This document shows positions 11,972-23,470 of a stretch of 64,000 nucleotides of DNA, piece after piece. The notes beneath the pieces were generated by a model. That model did not search any database and was not told where the DNA came from. It saw nothing but the letters and a program-made list of their open reading frames with translations. How positions within the stretch are numbered: the first letter of the stretch is position 1; the number at the start of each line of letters is the position of its first letter. Origin of the DNA: Plectrocnemia conspersa (Eukaryota > Arthropoda > Insecta > Trichoptera > Polycentropodidae); NCBI GenBank assembly GCA_009617715.1, contig VTFK01000010.1, forward strand, positions 1,178,001 to 1,242,000, read 5' to 3'. The position numbers and the translations under genes are program-made.

Positions 11972-14219
11972 ATGTGCAGAATTAGTGTTATTAAATTATT
12001 AACCTTAGTGTGTTTCCATGCGGTGTTAGCGCATGAAGGTAGTGTATCGTTGTGTGATGTTAAATCGCCTTACCATTGCAAGTGTTCAAAGATAAATTCA
12101 TTGGCTGTTCGAGTGAATTGTTTTGGAAGAAAAATCAAAGTGCTTGAAAATGCATCTTTACCACTATTTGCGGATACCGTTGATCTATCAAGAAATGAAA
12201 TTGAAGAAGTTGTAAAGTTTTTACCGAGTTCGACTTTGAAGAGTCTTATGCTGAATAGAAATAAGATTGAGTACATCGAAGGAAACGCTTTCGAAGGTTT
12301 ACCGAATTTGGAATTATTAGATTTGAGTGAGAATCGAATCGCGAATTTGAGTCTAGCTACTTTTCATGGTGTCGTTAATTTAAAAATGCTCAATTTAGCA
12401 GATAACAATTTTAAGAAATTCGACCGGCAAACTTTTCTATATTTGCCAATTTTGAAAGAATTAAATTTGAACGATAATGATTTGGGATTTTTTTTCTGGA
12501 GCCGAGCTGATGTGTTTGATGTTGAAGGCATTTCAGTCAATAATAAATTGGAAACACTACACTTGAAAAACAATAGTATTACCGGGCTATGCTATCAATT
12601 TTTTTCTTCTGCGTATACTTTAAAGAAAATTGATCTTTCTTATAATAACTTCTCATCGTTGCCAGTTTTGCCGGATACCTTAGAATATTTGGATATATCG
12701 GCAAACCATATAGAAACGTTTGAATCTGACGATTTCAAAGAACTTCCATTACTCAGACACTTGATAGCGAATCACATGCTGTATTTGAATGACATCAAAA
12801 ACAATACATTTTTACCTTTAAATAAATTAGAGAATCTCCAATTAGAAAATTGTAATTTTAATTATTTTAATCCATACTCTTTTGGCGTCAAATTGAAGAA
12901 TGAATATTACCCTGAATATAATACAACGTTGAAACACGTGAGCTTCCTCGGTTCGGGATTAACAACGCTAGAAAAGCATTTATCGCTGCTGTTTTGGAAT
13001 TTGACTACGTTCGATATACGAGGAAATCCTTGGAAGTGCGACTGTAAAATCACATGGATATTAAGACTTAATATCAATGAAGAATTTAAAGAAAATATAA
13101 GGTTAGTAATATTTTTCAACTAAACTTCAATTGTATGTATAATGTGCATCAAAGTTTTTTAGAATTGGTTATGTTTATTAAACAAATCCACTAATCTTTC
13201 TGGCATTTCTAATTTATTAACCGTTCGTTCGAATGAAAACAATCATGTTGTTCACGCGTGACACAAGCGGTTATTCTTGCACTGTATGCAATGATTAACA
13301 TTTATGATTTGAACGTTTGCTGCTTTGCTTTCAAAAAGGTCTAGTAAACGTCATTTGTTTACATTTTTAAGGCTTTGGCGATTTCTATTTCTGAGTGTTC
13401 TCATATTTTATACCAGCACGATAGACCAATGGAGTCAATCGTACTAAGTCTGAGAGATCGGAATTAGTGGCTCTTATATAATTATAATTCCTATCGATCA
13501 TTACAGATTTTATTTTTCTAATCTCATGGATGAATAATTTAAGTCAATTGAGCTAAATCGTGCATAGTGATACCTATTGATTATAAGCTGAATCGCTTAT
13601 AATTAATAAAATAGATGTCACTGATTTACAGACATCGATTTCAGTCGGATGTCTCACTTCTTACTTGGTAGTGGCTGATTGTTTTTACCACCGTAGGCTA
13701 ACGCCTGCTGTATTGAAACGGAAGAACATAAATAAATATCGTATTTTGTTTAGATGGTGATTTCTAACGCGAAGTTATGTTGGATTCCTACTATTTTATC
13801 AGATTCCGTATTATTCACCTTATATTTTATTCTTACAAAAAAGCTTTTTTTGCTACTTTCTTTAGCCAAATTTCATCAAAAACAAAACTCAAAAGATATG
13901 TAGATTGTAAAATGCCTCCATAAATTATAATTTATTAAATCAATATTATTATTTTTATTGTAGATGCTACTATCCAGTCCAATTGGAATATCAGCAAATG
14001 TTTATGGCAAAAGAAGAAAAATTCTCATGTCCAACGCACTTGGAAGTACTACGCTGGTTAATAGTCAACGGTCTAATAGTAATGTGCACCTTGCTCTCCG
14101 CTCTGGCAATGTGGTTGGTATACGTATGGCCAAAGAGGAATTCGAATATGAGATCGGTGAGCTCTCAATCGGCTTATGCAGAGATCACAATTGAACCCAA
14201 CAGAGCTGAACATTATTGA
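11972..14219 (+). CDS. Leucine-rich-repeat type I membrane protein
   Basis: Two exons, 11972-13101 and 13964-14219, joined in phase (AG|A) to give 461 aa. In order: a signal peptide (about residues 1-20, MCRISVIKLLTLVCFHAVLA), a cysteine-containing N-cap (CDVKSPYHCKC), roughly ten LRRs of the LxxLxLxxNxI type from about residue 50 to 350, a C-terminal cap (NPWKCDCKITW with the partner cysteines in exon 2), then one membrane helix (WLIVNGLIVMCTLLSALAMW) and a cytoplasmic tail of about 35 residues. It should be a surface receptor or adhesion protein with LRRs outside. The ligand is unknown and I do not assign it to a named Drosophila gene. Without exon 2 the protein would appear secreted and would lack half the cap disulphides. 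AATAAA at 14245 probably ends the transcript. Confidence 0.85.
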
Positions 14220-14244
14220 TTTGTATTAATATTTTTTAAAAAGC

Positions 14245-14250
14245 AATAAA
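14245..14250 (+). terminator. LRR gene polyadenylation signal
   Basis: AATAAA 26 bases after the stop codon at 14217-14219. Confidence 0.6.
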
Positions 14251-16133
14251 TTGTGTAAACTTTTTTATTTATATATATATATAATAAAAAATGCAATATA
14301 AAAAGCTACACACATCTGCGCTTAATTTAGTATACAAACTTTGGATTATAATATATCTAAGTCATATAATTACCAGGCACGGACATAATACACAAGAAAC
14401 GCACGCATGTACAATTCAGTCGAGATATAGACAAGAAATAATGTAACATCAGATTGTATCAAAAGCGTATCTTCAGTCTAACTTATTGTGCAGAGATTCA
14501 CTATTTGAGCATTAAATTCCAGTTTGCTTACACAAAAGTAAATAGAGAGCTTTGTGCCAAAAAGTTATTTACTGCTAAAGATATGTTCAATCTCAATAAC
14601 GCAATATCAATTCCATACGATTTAATTATAAGTACATTTGAGTATATTAAATAAATATTTTACTAAGTACGGTTCGACACAAGAAATAAATGCAAATTTG
14701 TGGCTATTAAAATATCACATCTATGGAATTAAGAAAATAATACATATTTAAGGCTATTTATATAATATTAAATAGGTATAAAATTATTAATCTAGGATTT
14801 GATCCTAATCCGAATACGTACACGTTTTGGTATAAAAACAAAATGATCAAAATCCATTCTGATTCATAAATAATTATAAACATATCGAAACATGTAAAAA
14901 AGATCAACAACACAAAACAATATCAATTTGTCATTTAAGTACAGTCTTCTTACACATAAATCTTAAATGTAAATATATTTTTTTTAATTGAAATACACTA
15001 AAACGAAAGCGTATTTAAATCCAATTTAGAATGATATGGAAACTATATTATTTTAAAGTATTTGTTTTGAGTCATTTTTATTGCATGGTTCTCAAATCAT
15101 TCAGATCTTTAATTAAACCTTAATATACTAAAAACATTGCACAACAAGATTTTTACCACAAAGATAAAATGGCTCGATTAATTCCATTATATTTTTCCAA
15201 TAAGGTCGTGTTTTTTTTAGATATTCCAAATTAATCATATTTTTTTACAAAATATACTATTTTAATTTTGTAAAAAACGATTTTTATAGCACGAGCAAAC
15301 AGTAAGGAGCATGGTATAGCTGGATGTGTATTGACATTTTCTATATACATATATGTATATTATTAACAATAAGGGCTACAATATTTTACACACCACTTCT
15401 TAAAAGTCACAACTCACACACCGTCACTAAATGATATCTAAAAAACCGAGAACACTGTTATATAGCTAATATGTAATTAATAATAATATATAATGAATAA
15501 AAAGAGAATCATTTCATTAACTCAAAAACACAAATTGGAAAAATAATGAAGCAGCTTAAAATTAACATGTAATTTCCCCACAAATCGAGTTATCTTTATG
15601 GCAAAAAGTACAAAATCGTTGTACAGTTACATATTATTTAATTTTACTTATGTTAATAAATCTTATGTACATGTTTAATACACATTTCAGTTAGAATTGT
15701 TTTTATCACAACACCAAATTATATTATAATATAAATATATAAAATGTACAAAATCATATTTAAAAAATAATATTTACTATTTATTAAATAAAAAAATATT
15801 TTATAGTAAAGTATTGTTAATCCTAATATTTAGCAACTGAGGTATGTACAAAATACAACATTAAATCGATTTTATAAAAATTGATATAAAAATTTCGATA
15901 TGCCATTGATAAAATGTGTTCAACTTTCACTATAAAAAAAATCTTATGCATTCAATATTTTATGATTTAAAGCTCAATTAGCTACCGTATATAATTTACA
16001 AGTAATTAAAATTTTACCACATTTTTTACAATAACCATTGAATAACTACGGCTATTATTAAAAGACACTGGTAAATGATTATGTATTATTTTTATACTAA
16101 TCGGTGAAATGGCTCTTGAACCATAGGCAAGGG
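14251..16133. other. Convergent intergenic region
   Basis: Lies between the 3' ends of the LRR gene (plus) and Van Gogh (minus). It is AT-rich, without coding potential or recognisable repeats. Much of its right half may be the Van Gogh 3' UTR, which is long in many insects; several minus-strand AATAAA hexamers occur (for example RC of TTTATT near 15780). Confidence 0.5.
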
Positions 16134-19100
16134 TCAGACGGACGTTTCCGAATTGACTCTGATGACGAAACGTTCGGTCGTGGGATCCGGTAGCTCTTCA
16201 GAGATAGTTAACGAAGGTAAGCATCTGACACTACAAAGCAAACAAACGTCTCCCTGCCGCAATTGGAAAATGTGACCGTCTCGCAACGGAGTCGTGGGAG
16301 CTACGGCGCTTTCCAGAGCCCACGATTGAGGGCTATTACTCGTCGGTAAAGCTGGTATGCCGCTGAGGAACGGCTCTAGGAACGTTCTCGGTGAAAGATC
16401 TCTCGCTAGACATCGAGCGAGATGACTTAAAATCGATTCGACCGAATGTCTCGGCTGTTGTCTCGTGACACGAAGATATTTTTGTAATGCTCTCGATAAC
16501 GACGGAAATACAGCTTGAGCAGCTTCGTGAGCTTCCAAAGGTCTCGTCGATCCGGATGTCGTTCCACACGATCTTACGCGCTTAACGTGTGCGAACGCTT
16601 CTTCGGCCGCTGTTAATAAACGAGCTCTTCGTTTTCGCACTCTTCGCTCATATTCATGTTCTTCGTAAAACCTTTCATTGTGAGCTGAGTCTCTCCGACG
16701 CGTCGACGTCGTAAGGACCGATCTCGTTTGGCTGGATTGAACCGAAGTCCCGTTCGTTCCATCTACATCGTAAAACTTGAAGCTAGATTGATGTGCTTTT
16801 CTCTGCGATTTAGAAAGTGGAGTTTTTTCAAGATAAGGGTTATAAACTGGGAATTCTGTATAGTATCTAGCTAATAAAGCTGTGGCCGCACTCTGTACGC
16901 TCAAACGCCCTAACGTAAAGGAGCGACTGACTCCATCCGGTGATCTTATTACTTTGATACAATACGCAGGTTGTAAAGGTCTAACTTCTCCGACGAGAGC
17001 CGTGGCAACCAATACACATAAGAGTGTATCAGTTAATGCGCTAGCTGAGCTGACGTGAGCGCGGTATTCGCCGCCATCTTCTTCTCTTTCGGCAGCAGCC
17101 AAATAAAACAACCAATGTGTAAAAGTACAGAGAGCTAATAGAAGTAATAATGCTACACGAGCTAAAGGAGCTCTCGGAACTCTCGCAGAAGGCGGGCGGA
17201 ATAATAAAGCCCAACCGCCGGCGCCCAAAGCTGCTAATCGACAAGCTAAGCTCGCCAAGGCTCCGCGACACTCAGTACTGCAAGCAGCTAAAGCGGCCCT
17301 TTCTTGTACACCTAAAATGGATGACTCTGAAGTGCCCAAAATGCCCAGTTTCGGCAATATTACCATAGCAATCGGGCTCAAAAACGCTATGATGCATAGG
17401 AACAATGTGACGGCAGTCGCGAAATGTTGTCGACATAGGTAAGTGACGCCTTGGCCTTCGTCAGGCGGCCAAATGCTAACATCTTCGATGGATTGGGAAT
17501 TATCTGAGGTGTTTCCTGTGATAGCAGTCGTATTTTCACCCCAATTTTCATCTTGTGGTAATATTTGAACTTCGATAACTTCTTGGCCCTCACGTCCGCT
17601 GTCTGGGTTTATATTCACACTTGTTTGGAAAGGCGCCATATCATCTTCGATGTCTTTGCCTCTCGAAGATTTACTGCTCCTGAAATAATAAATATGTTGA
17701 TGTTTAATTTAATTTTTAAATTAACGATAATTTCACTATTTTTTCAGTGTTTGTTAACAGTAGTCGTATCAATGTATCGGGATATTTTTTATTTCGATAT
17801 TTTCAACCATAAATCAATAATGGTAGTAAAGATAAAATAATCTCAATTAAGCTATATTATGCTTTATGAGTTTCAATTTAGTCATAATGCGGTAATATCA
17901 GTTAAAAACTTATGTAATGCAACGGGCAATTATTTAGAAAGTGTCAAATGTGGATCTAAATATTTTGACATTGAACATCTATGTAGGGACGTGTAATCCT
18001 TAGGGGTTGTTAGTGAGGATATTAGGGCTGCCATCAAAGCAGGTCTGAGATTAACGATACAGAAGCAAGCAACGTGTCGCCTACATCAGTTCAGAGATTT
18101 AAAAAATTAGGAAAGGTGGTATAGGTATCTTATAAACTGTCTAGGGAAAATCTCACAAAGCGAATCTCAATATGTCAATAATTAATGATTCTAGAACAGA
18201 AAGATTTATTTCGAGTAAAATTGTTACTGAAGATTAGAAGTGGATCCTTTATTTATAACACGCGACATAAAAGATAGTGGTTGGATGTTAATCCACCCCC
18301 AATTCCAACCCTGGGAACAGAATTACACCCAAATATGATCATGTTATGCATTTGGTGGGATATGAACAGTTTCATTTCACATTTTTGTTTTTGCAAAAGT
18401 TGAACAGATAAATTATATTTTCGCTAGTAGAAATATATACATATCTATTGGTGAAAACATATTTGAACTTCACTAGTGAAAATATAATTTCACTGAAAAA
18501 TACATATTCACTGTAACATTTATACATTGCATGTGAATAAATAATGATAAAGTGTAAATGTATATATTACTATGTATGGAAAATTTGAACTCATATAATT
18601 TTATTGGCACCTGTCAGATAAATTATATTTTCACTGGTATAAATATACAATAAATCTACCGTTCAATATGTATTCCGATATGATTTTACTAAAAAGACAA
18701 ATATTGGGAAATATTTTCAGGATAGACTATTTTTTTAAAGATTTTCTTTGAGGGATAACCCAAGAATTTCTGGTTTAGAATCAGGAACACCATTTCAAAT
18801 TTTTTCAGGGTGAGGGGCAAGAGATTGGTGGTCATATTTTTAATATTTCAATTTCATTAAAATTTATAGTGTTTTATTTAATGGCATGCATTTTTCTGGC
18901 CAAATTCATGGGGGGCAAATGCCCTCACCTGCCCCCCCAAATGATGTCCCTGGATATGAAGGACATATTTATTATGAGTTGTTGGATTATAAGCAGACAA
19001 TTACGACAGACATACAATGTACTGAGCTAATTCAGTGACTCAGACCGTAAAAAGACCTTCCCTTATGAATTAAAGAAGGGTAATTTTACACCAAGACAGT

Positions 19101-19990
19101 GCTCGCCTTCATGTATCCAAGAAGACGATAGAAAAATTAATGGATTTTCTTGAGAACTCCTTTCTCACCCACTGTATTTTTTAGAGATTGCTCTGAACGA
19201 TTATCATCTATTTAGATCCCTGAAATAGTTTTTAGGTGAAAAAAGTAGATATAAAAACGACAATAAATAATTTATTGCTTCTAAAAATAATGTATTTTTT
19301 GAATCAGATAAAAAAATGAACATGCGGAGAATAATTACATTTTAATTTTCAACTTATTTAACCTGCACCTTAAGAAATGTTTTAAGGTGCAGGTTAAATA
19401 AGCTGAAAAAAAACTTACAGAACAGCCTGATAAAAGGATTTTGAATCCTCTCGTTTGATTCGTTTTAAGTAAAATTATCTGTACACTTTGAGACATTCCC
19501 AGACAAAACAGGAAAAATCACAAAGTTGCGTCTCTTCCAAGAACATTTTCACTAACATCCAAAACAGTCACTTCTGATCCTCGAAATGAAACACTAAAGC
19601 CAATCTAGTGTCACAACGCCTTTATTATTTATAGTTTATAAAACAAGAAAAAACCTTACTATTATATTACGAAACTGCATAATAAACAAAATCATTCATG
19701 AAAAAATAATCAAAACACTATTTCCATCACTGAACATTATTGAAACAGAAGTACAATAACTAAAACCTTGTATCTTTATTATAAATTATAAAAAAAATAT
19801 ATCTCAAAACTATGTTTATGTCAGTAAACATGTTTTTATACCTGCTTTCTATCTATGAATTATTTTCAGTAATATTATAAAGCATAATTTTATCTCACCG
19901 CGTACTCCTGTGTGTATTGTGTCTGTCTCTATGTCCACGAGATCTTCTCGATCGACCGCTGAGATCAGATCGCACAGATTCAGTCTCCAT
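16134..19990 (-). CDS. Vang: Van Gogh / Strabismus planar cell polarity protein
   Basis: Core planar cell polarity membrane protein that works with Prickle opposite Frizzled-Dishevelled. Two coding exons on the minus strand, 19990-19899 and 17679-16134, join in phase (CG|G) to give 545 aa. Exon 1 encodes the Ser/Arg-rich start (METESVRSDLSGRSRRSRGH) that matches the phosphorylated N-terminus of the family. The rest is one long exon with ENWGENTTAITG (compare DNWGETTT in vertebrates), four membrane helices between about residues 115 and 250, the conserved cytoplasmic C-terminal region (SFKFYDVDG, RFYEEHEYERRVRKRRARLL, EAFAHVKR) and the PDZ-binding end ETSV. Its codon use is GC-richer than the neighbourhood. 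The 2.2-kb intron 17680-19898 contains nested transposons. A model starting at 17639 would lose the first 44 residues. Confidence 0.96.
17935..19400 (+). pseudogene. Mariner relic in Vang intron, split by a hAT-type element
   Basis: Antisense to Vang. Pieces of a mariner transposase are readable in frames that shift: a region giving HPNMIMLCIWWDM just before 18367, then after the inserted element YEGHIYYELLDYKQTITTDI (from 18955), and further on HQDSARLHVSKKTIEKLM (around 19090-19140), FLENSF..L/HPL and finally ASKNNVFFESDKKM. These match the central and C-terminal parts of mariner transposases (MLCIWWD, YYELL, ARPHV, FFASK motifs). Frameshifts and stop codons make it inactive. The N-terminal third before 18200 is only weakly recognisable. 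Confidence 0.75.
18367..18952 (+). mobile_element. hAT-type MITE, copy 1, with 8-bp target duplication
   Basis: A 586-base non-coding element starting CAGTTTCATTT and ending AAATGATGTCCCTG, flanked by an exact 8-base duplication GATATGAA (18359-18366 and 18953-18960). CAG...CTG ends with 8-bp duplications are the hallmark of hAT transposons. It sits inside the mariner relic, whose protein reading resumes across it. Internally it carries several copies of the motif TTTCACTAGTGAAAATATA or variants, then a conserved block GAGGGATAACCCAAGAATTT, a CAGGAACA motif, and a G-rich/C-rich right end. No transposase is encoded. Confidence 0.85.
19347..19408. repeat. 27-bp-arm hairpin
   Basis: Arms 19347-19373 and 19382-19408 are inverted copies with one mismatch; the loop is 8 bases. 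The arm core is TTATTTAACCTGCACCTTAA. It lies at the downstream edge of the mariner relic, so it may represent terminal repeats brought together, or a small folded element. Confidence 0.85.
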
Positions 19991-21701
19991 TTCGGAGACC
20001 ATCAACTCCCCAAACGTATTCCATCAGGGTAACTGTAAAGTTTTATTACACAAATTAAACGAGCAGAGTCGAGCTAGCGATATGAATTCTAATAAGATTC
20101 CGGTTATTGAACCGCGAGTAACGAAGGTCCGGTCGGAGCGCTCTCACCTGACGAACGTCCCGAACATGAATCGAAAGTTGTGGATGGAAATTCCAGGATT
20201 TTATCGAGCCGGCGAAAGTCGTAAGCGAGGTGCAGACGACCAACGCTCGTCCAACGCCAATTAAACGCCAGCTAAATCACTCTATAGTGATGTTCTACTT
20301 TGTAACGACAGCTTGCATCTGTTACTCATTTTGTAACACGTACATATTTCGGTTACCTTATTATTAGTAATGTTGTCGCTAAAAGTAATAAATTTGCAAC
20401 AAACAATAAACTTCTTTATAATGCTTGTATGCTAAAACAAAATATATTTTTGAAAGCAATAAAAAAATTAAATAAGGACTTCATTATACATATACAAAAT
20501 ATTTTTTTTAATATTTTCAGTTATCTATTTACTAATTTACTTAAACTTAATTAAGACTATCGTGATTTAACAGATTGTGCCACGATGGTAAAATTATCAC
20601 AAAATATTAAAATTCAATGATATATATCTACCGGTGAAAAAATATGTTTCGCAAATGTTTTTAACCACTTGCGTGCCGCGAGTTCAAAGTTAAACGTCAC
20701 CTCAATGACGCACGTTTTAAAATAAAAAACAAAGCCTTATAAATAAAGTAAAATAAGATTTATGGATTTATACTAACATGTCTATACAAGCTCTATCAAT
20801 TGAATCCAAATTTAGTGGAAAAACACACTTTTTTTTATTATCAGGGTTGGCACTTCCAGTATTTTTTTAAATAATTAATTTATGGTAAATTAAAAAAACT
20901 ATGGTAAAAAAATCACAATGAAATGTAGGGATTGTCACTAAGAACTTAAAATCATAATTAGTACTTGTCCTTTGTGTGATAGTATTTGAAGCACTTAGTT
21001 GGACAAAGTACAATCAGGCATTGTTGAGTGTGATATTTCGATAAACACTCGAGTGGCACCCCTAGTAGCATATGCTGTCAAAACGTCGTAATTAAAAAAT
21101 AAATACCAATGCTTAAAACCATTTCTAGTTCCACAAAGGGAACCAAAGAGGTATCAGTTAAAAAAAATGTAAATATGACGTGTCGTGTTTGCGTACAGCC
21201 AGGAGCCCACCGGCGGGTCTGCGGCATTGGTGGTCAGCTCAAGTTTTGCCCGCCCGTGGGTCCTTTAACAAGCGCTTTATTTTTTTATTTTATGCGTAAT
21301 ATTGATATATATTTCGGTTAGACTATGCACTTGTAAAGAATTTCACACCATTTTAAGGGGTGCCCCATTATTATGGTCAAGGCTGTATATATGATATGTT
21401 CATTATTTCATAAAATTAAATTTGCCGTTTGTTAACTAAAGAGATATATAAATATTAAATATTTTTAAATGATAAGATATTTGCTATAAAATATTATTAA
21501 TTTTATAAAATAATTTTACAATAAATTTGACTTATTGATTTTATAATCGCACTTAAGGCCAAATAAAAAAATAGTTCCGTCAAGACTGCTAACAGTGGAG
21601 TCAGGGATTATAATGTTATTGCATCATCTTTGAAACTGAATAAGTAGAAAATTTACAGTGATACGTGGTGCAATGTAAACATCGGATTTGTTCGCAAAAA
21701 C
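19991..21701. promoter_or_regulatory. Divergent region between Vang and BACE-like gene
   Basis: The two genes are transcribed away from each other. 19991-20280 is GC-richer and is probably the Vang 5' UTR and promoter; a long plus-strand frame there runs antisense through Vang exon 1 and is not a gene. The remainder is AT-rich. At 20658 the sequence TTAACCACTTGCGTGCCGCG resembles a piggyBac-type terminus. No other gene is visible. 21650-21701 may contain a splice acceptor (TTTACAG ending at 21658) for an upstream 5' exon of the BACE-like gene. Confidence 0.45.
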
Positions 21702-23412
21702 ATGCAGTGGTGGTTCAGATTGACGTTAATGGGTTGGGCCTTTGTCGGAGGCGACAACCTTGCCGGCAAACCTGGCCTTGGATATATAGTGCAAGTGCTA
21801 GTAGGCACTCCGCCTCAAACTGTACACAACCTTTTTTTATTAATACGACTTGTAATAGTATAAACAGTTGGTATGCTATAAATGTATCATATTTACAGTT
21901 CAACGTCTTGGTCGATACGGGCAGTACTAATTTTGCCATAGCCGGCGGGCCGCACGATAATATTCATAAATACTTTTATAAAAATGTCTCTACGACGTTT
22001 AAAGATTTAGAAGAAAACGTTTCCTTGAGTTATACACAAGGAACGTGGATGGGAAAGTTAGCAAACGATGTCATTAAATTCCCAATGTTGAATTCTGTAC
22101 CTAATGTTACCTGTGACATTGCTTTGATTACTCAATCTCATGACATTTTTATGAATGGATCTGATTGGCAGGTAATTCTTTTTATTTTAATTCATTTTTG
22201 TATTTGTGTAACCATGTATTTGTGTCTTAGGGTATTTTGGGATTAGCTTATCCGGCTATAGCTCGTCCCACGTCCAATGTAAAATCTTGGATAGACTTTC
22301 TGCAAAAAAAGAACAAAGACAAAACTATTGCATTCTCCCTAACCCTGTGCGGTCCTCAAAAAGTGGGACAAAATTCTCATGTTGGATCATTTGAAATTCT
22401 AAGTATGTTTTTTTAAATTATATCATAACAAAAACACGCTGATCAAGTACTATTAATTGTTCAATTATTTTTATAGATAATATGTTAGTGCCATACAAAG
22501 ACATCCAAACAGCAATGGTAGTTAGAGAGTGGTATTATGAAATTATATTGACTGGGTTATTTGTCGATGGAATTCTTGTACCAGTCGAATGTCGCAGTTT
22601 AAACATCGAACAAACTATCGTAGACAGTGGAACGACTAACATCCGTTTGCCTAGAGATGTTTTTATGGAACTTGTAAAACTGCTAATTTTCTCAGTGTCG
22701 TATGTTAATTTGGAAAACGATTCTATGAGAAAAAATATTTCGGAAAAATTACAAGTTAAATACAAAGCATTGAAAGAAAACTTCTCAAAAGAATTTTGGT
22801 TGGAGCAGGAGTCGGCGTGTTGGGAAACGCCACAATTATGGGAATACATGCCAGTTATAAATATTGAAATAGCTAGTGGGACAGATACGTCTTTCCGTAT
22901 TAATCTTCCAGCATCAGTGAGTAATATGATAAATAATCGATTAAACTATTTGTTTATATACTAATAAAATTGTATGATTTCAGTCTTACATTAGAATGGA
23001 TTACGAAAATAGCCAAGAAGGAAAATATTGCTATAAATTTTCGGTCGAACCATCCGATATGGGTACAATTCTCGGTGTTATAGCATTAGAGGGTTTCCAG
23101 GTTATATTTAACAGAACAGCTCGTACGGTTGGCTTTATAAAGTCAGACTGCGGACCGAATGTCTCATTGGAGGGTCCTTTCTTAATGTTCGATAAACAAG
23201 ATCTGATAGAGAAATGTTTGCATAAGAAAATCGTCTCAAACACAAGTCTTCTGAATATAGCCGGTTACATTGTCTGCATCGCTTTATTCTTCGCAAGTTG
23301 TATGTTTATATATTTCATTGTGCAATGGGTAAAGAATAAATATTTTAAGTATTGTGCTCCCGGAACAATGGTCTCAATGAGCCACATGAGCTTGATAAAT
23401 GATGAATTTTGA
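21702..23412 (+). CDS. BACE: Beta-secretase (BACE)-like membrane aspartic protease
   Basis: Five exons, 21702-21821, 21899-22171, 22231-22402, 22477-22916 and 22984-23412, phases consistent, give 477 aa (human BACE1 501). It is a pepsin-type protease anchored in the membrane that would cut substrates in the secretory/endosomal lumen. Both active-site aspartates are present (VDTGSTNF at about residue 47 and VDSGTTNIRLP at about 230). BACE landmarks include VGTPPQT, SYTQGTWMGKL, GILGLAYPAIARP, REWYYE, CGPQ, FWL..CW and GTILGVIALEGFQVIFNRTA. A membrane helix (about residues 425-450) is followed by a tail ending SLINDEF. The start gives a short hydrophobic leader, then the sequence corresponding to DNLRGKSGQGYYV of BACE1; the furin-cleaved pro-segment has no counterpart in this model. 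An upstream exon cannot be excluded. A model without exon 1 would lose the leader. Confidence 0.9.
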
Positions 23413-23470
23413 ATCTTGTGATTTATAGTATGTAGTTATTTGCAAATCAGTATTTTAGACCATTTTTTTA

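Noticed and set aside
19917..20264. 115-codon plus-strand frame across the Vang 5' end
   Set aside because: It runs antisense to Vang exon 1 and its GC-rich 5' UTR; no domain, and the minus-strand reading matches the Vang family.
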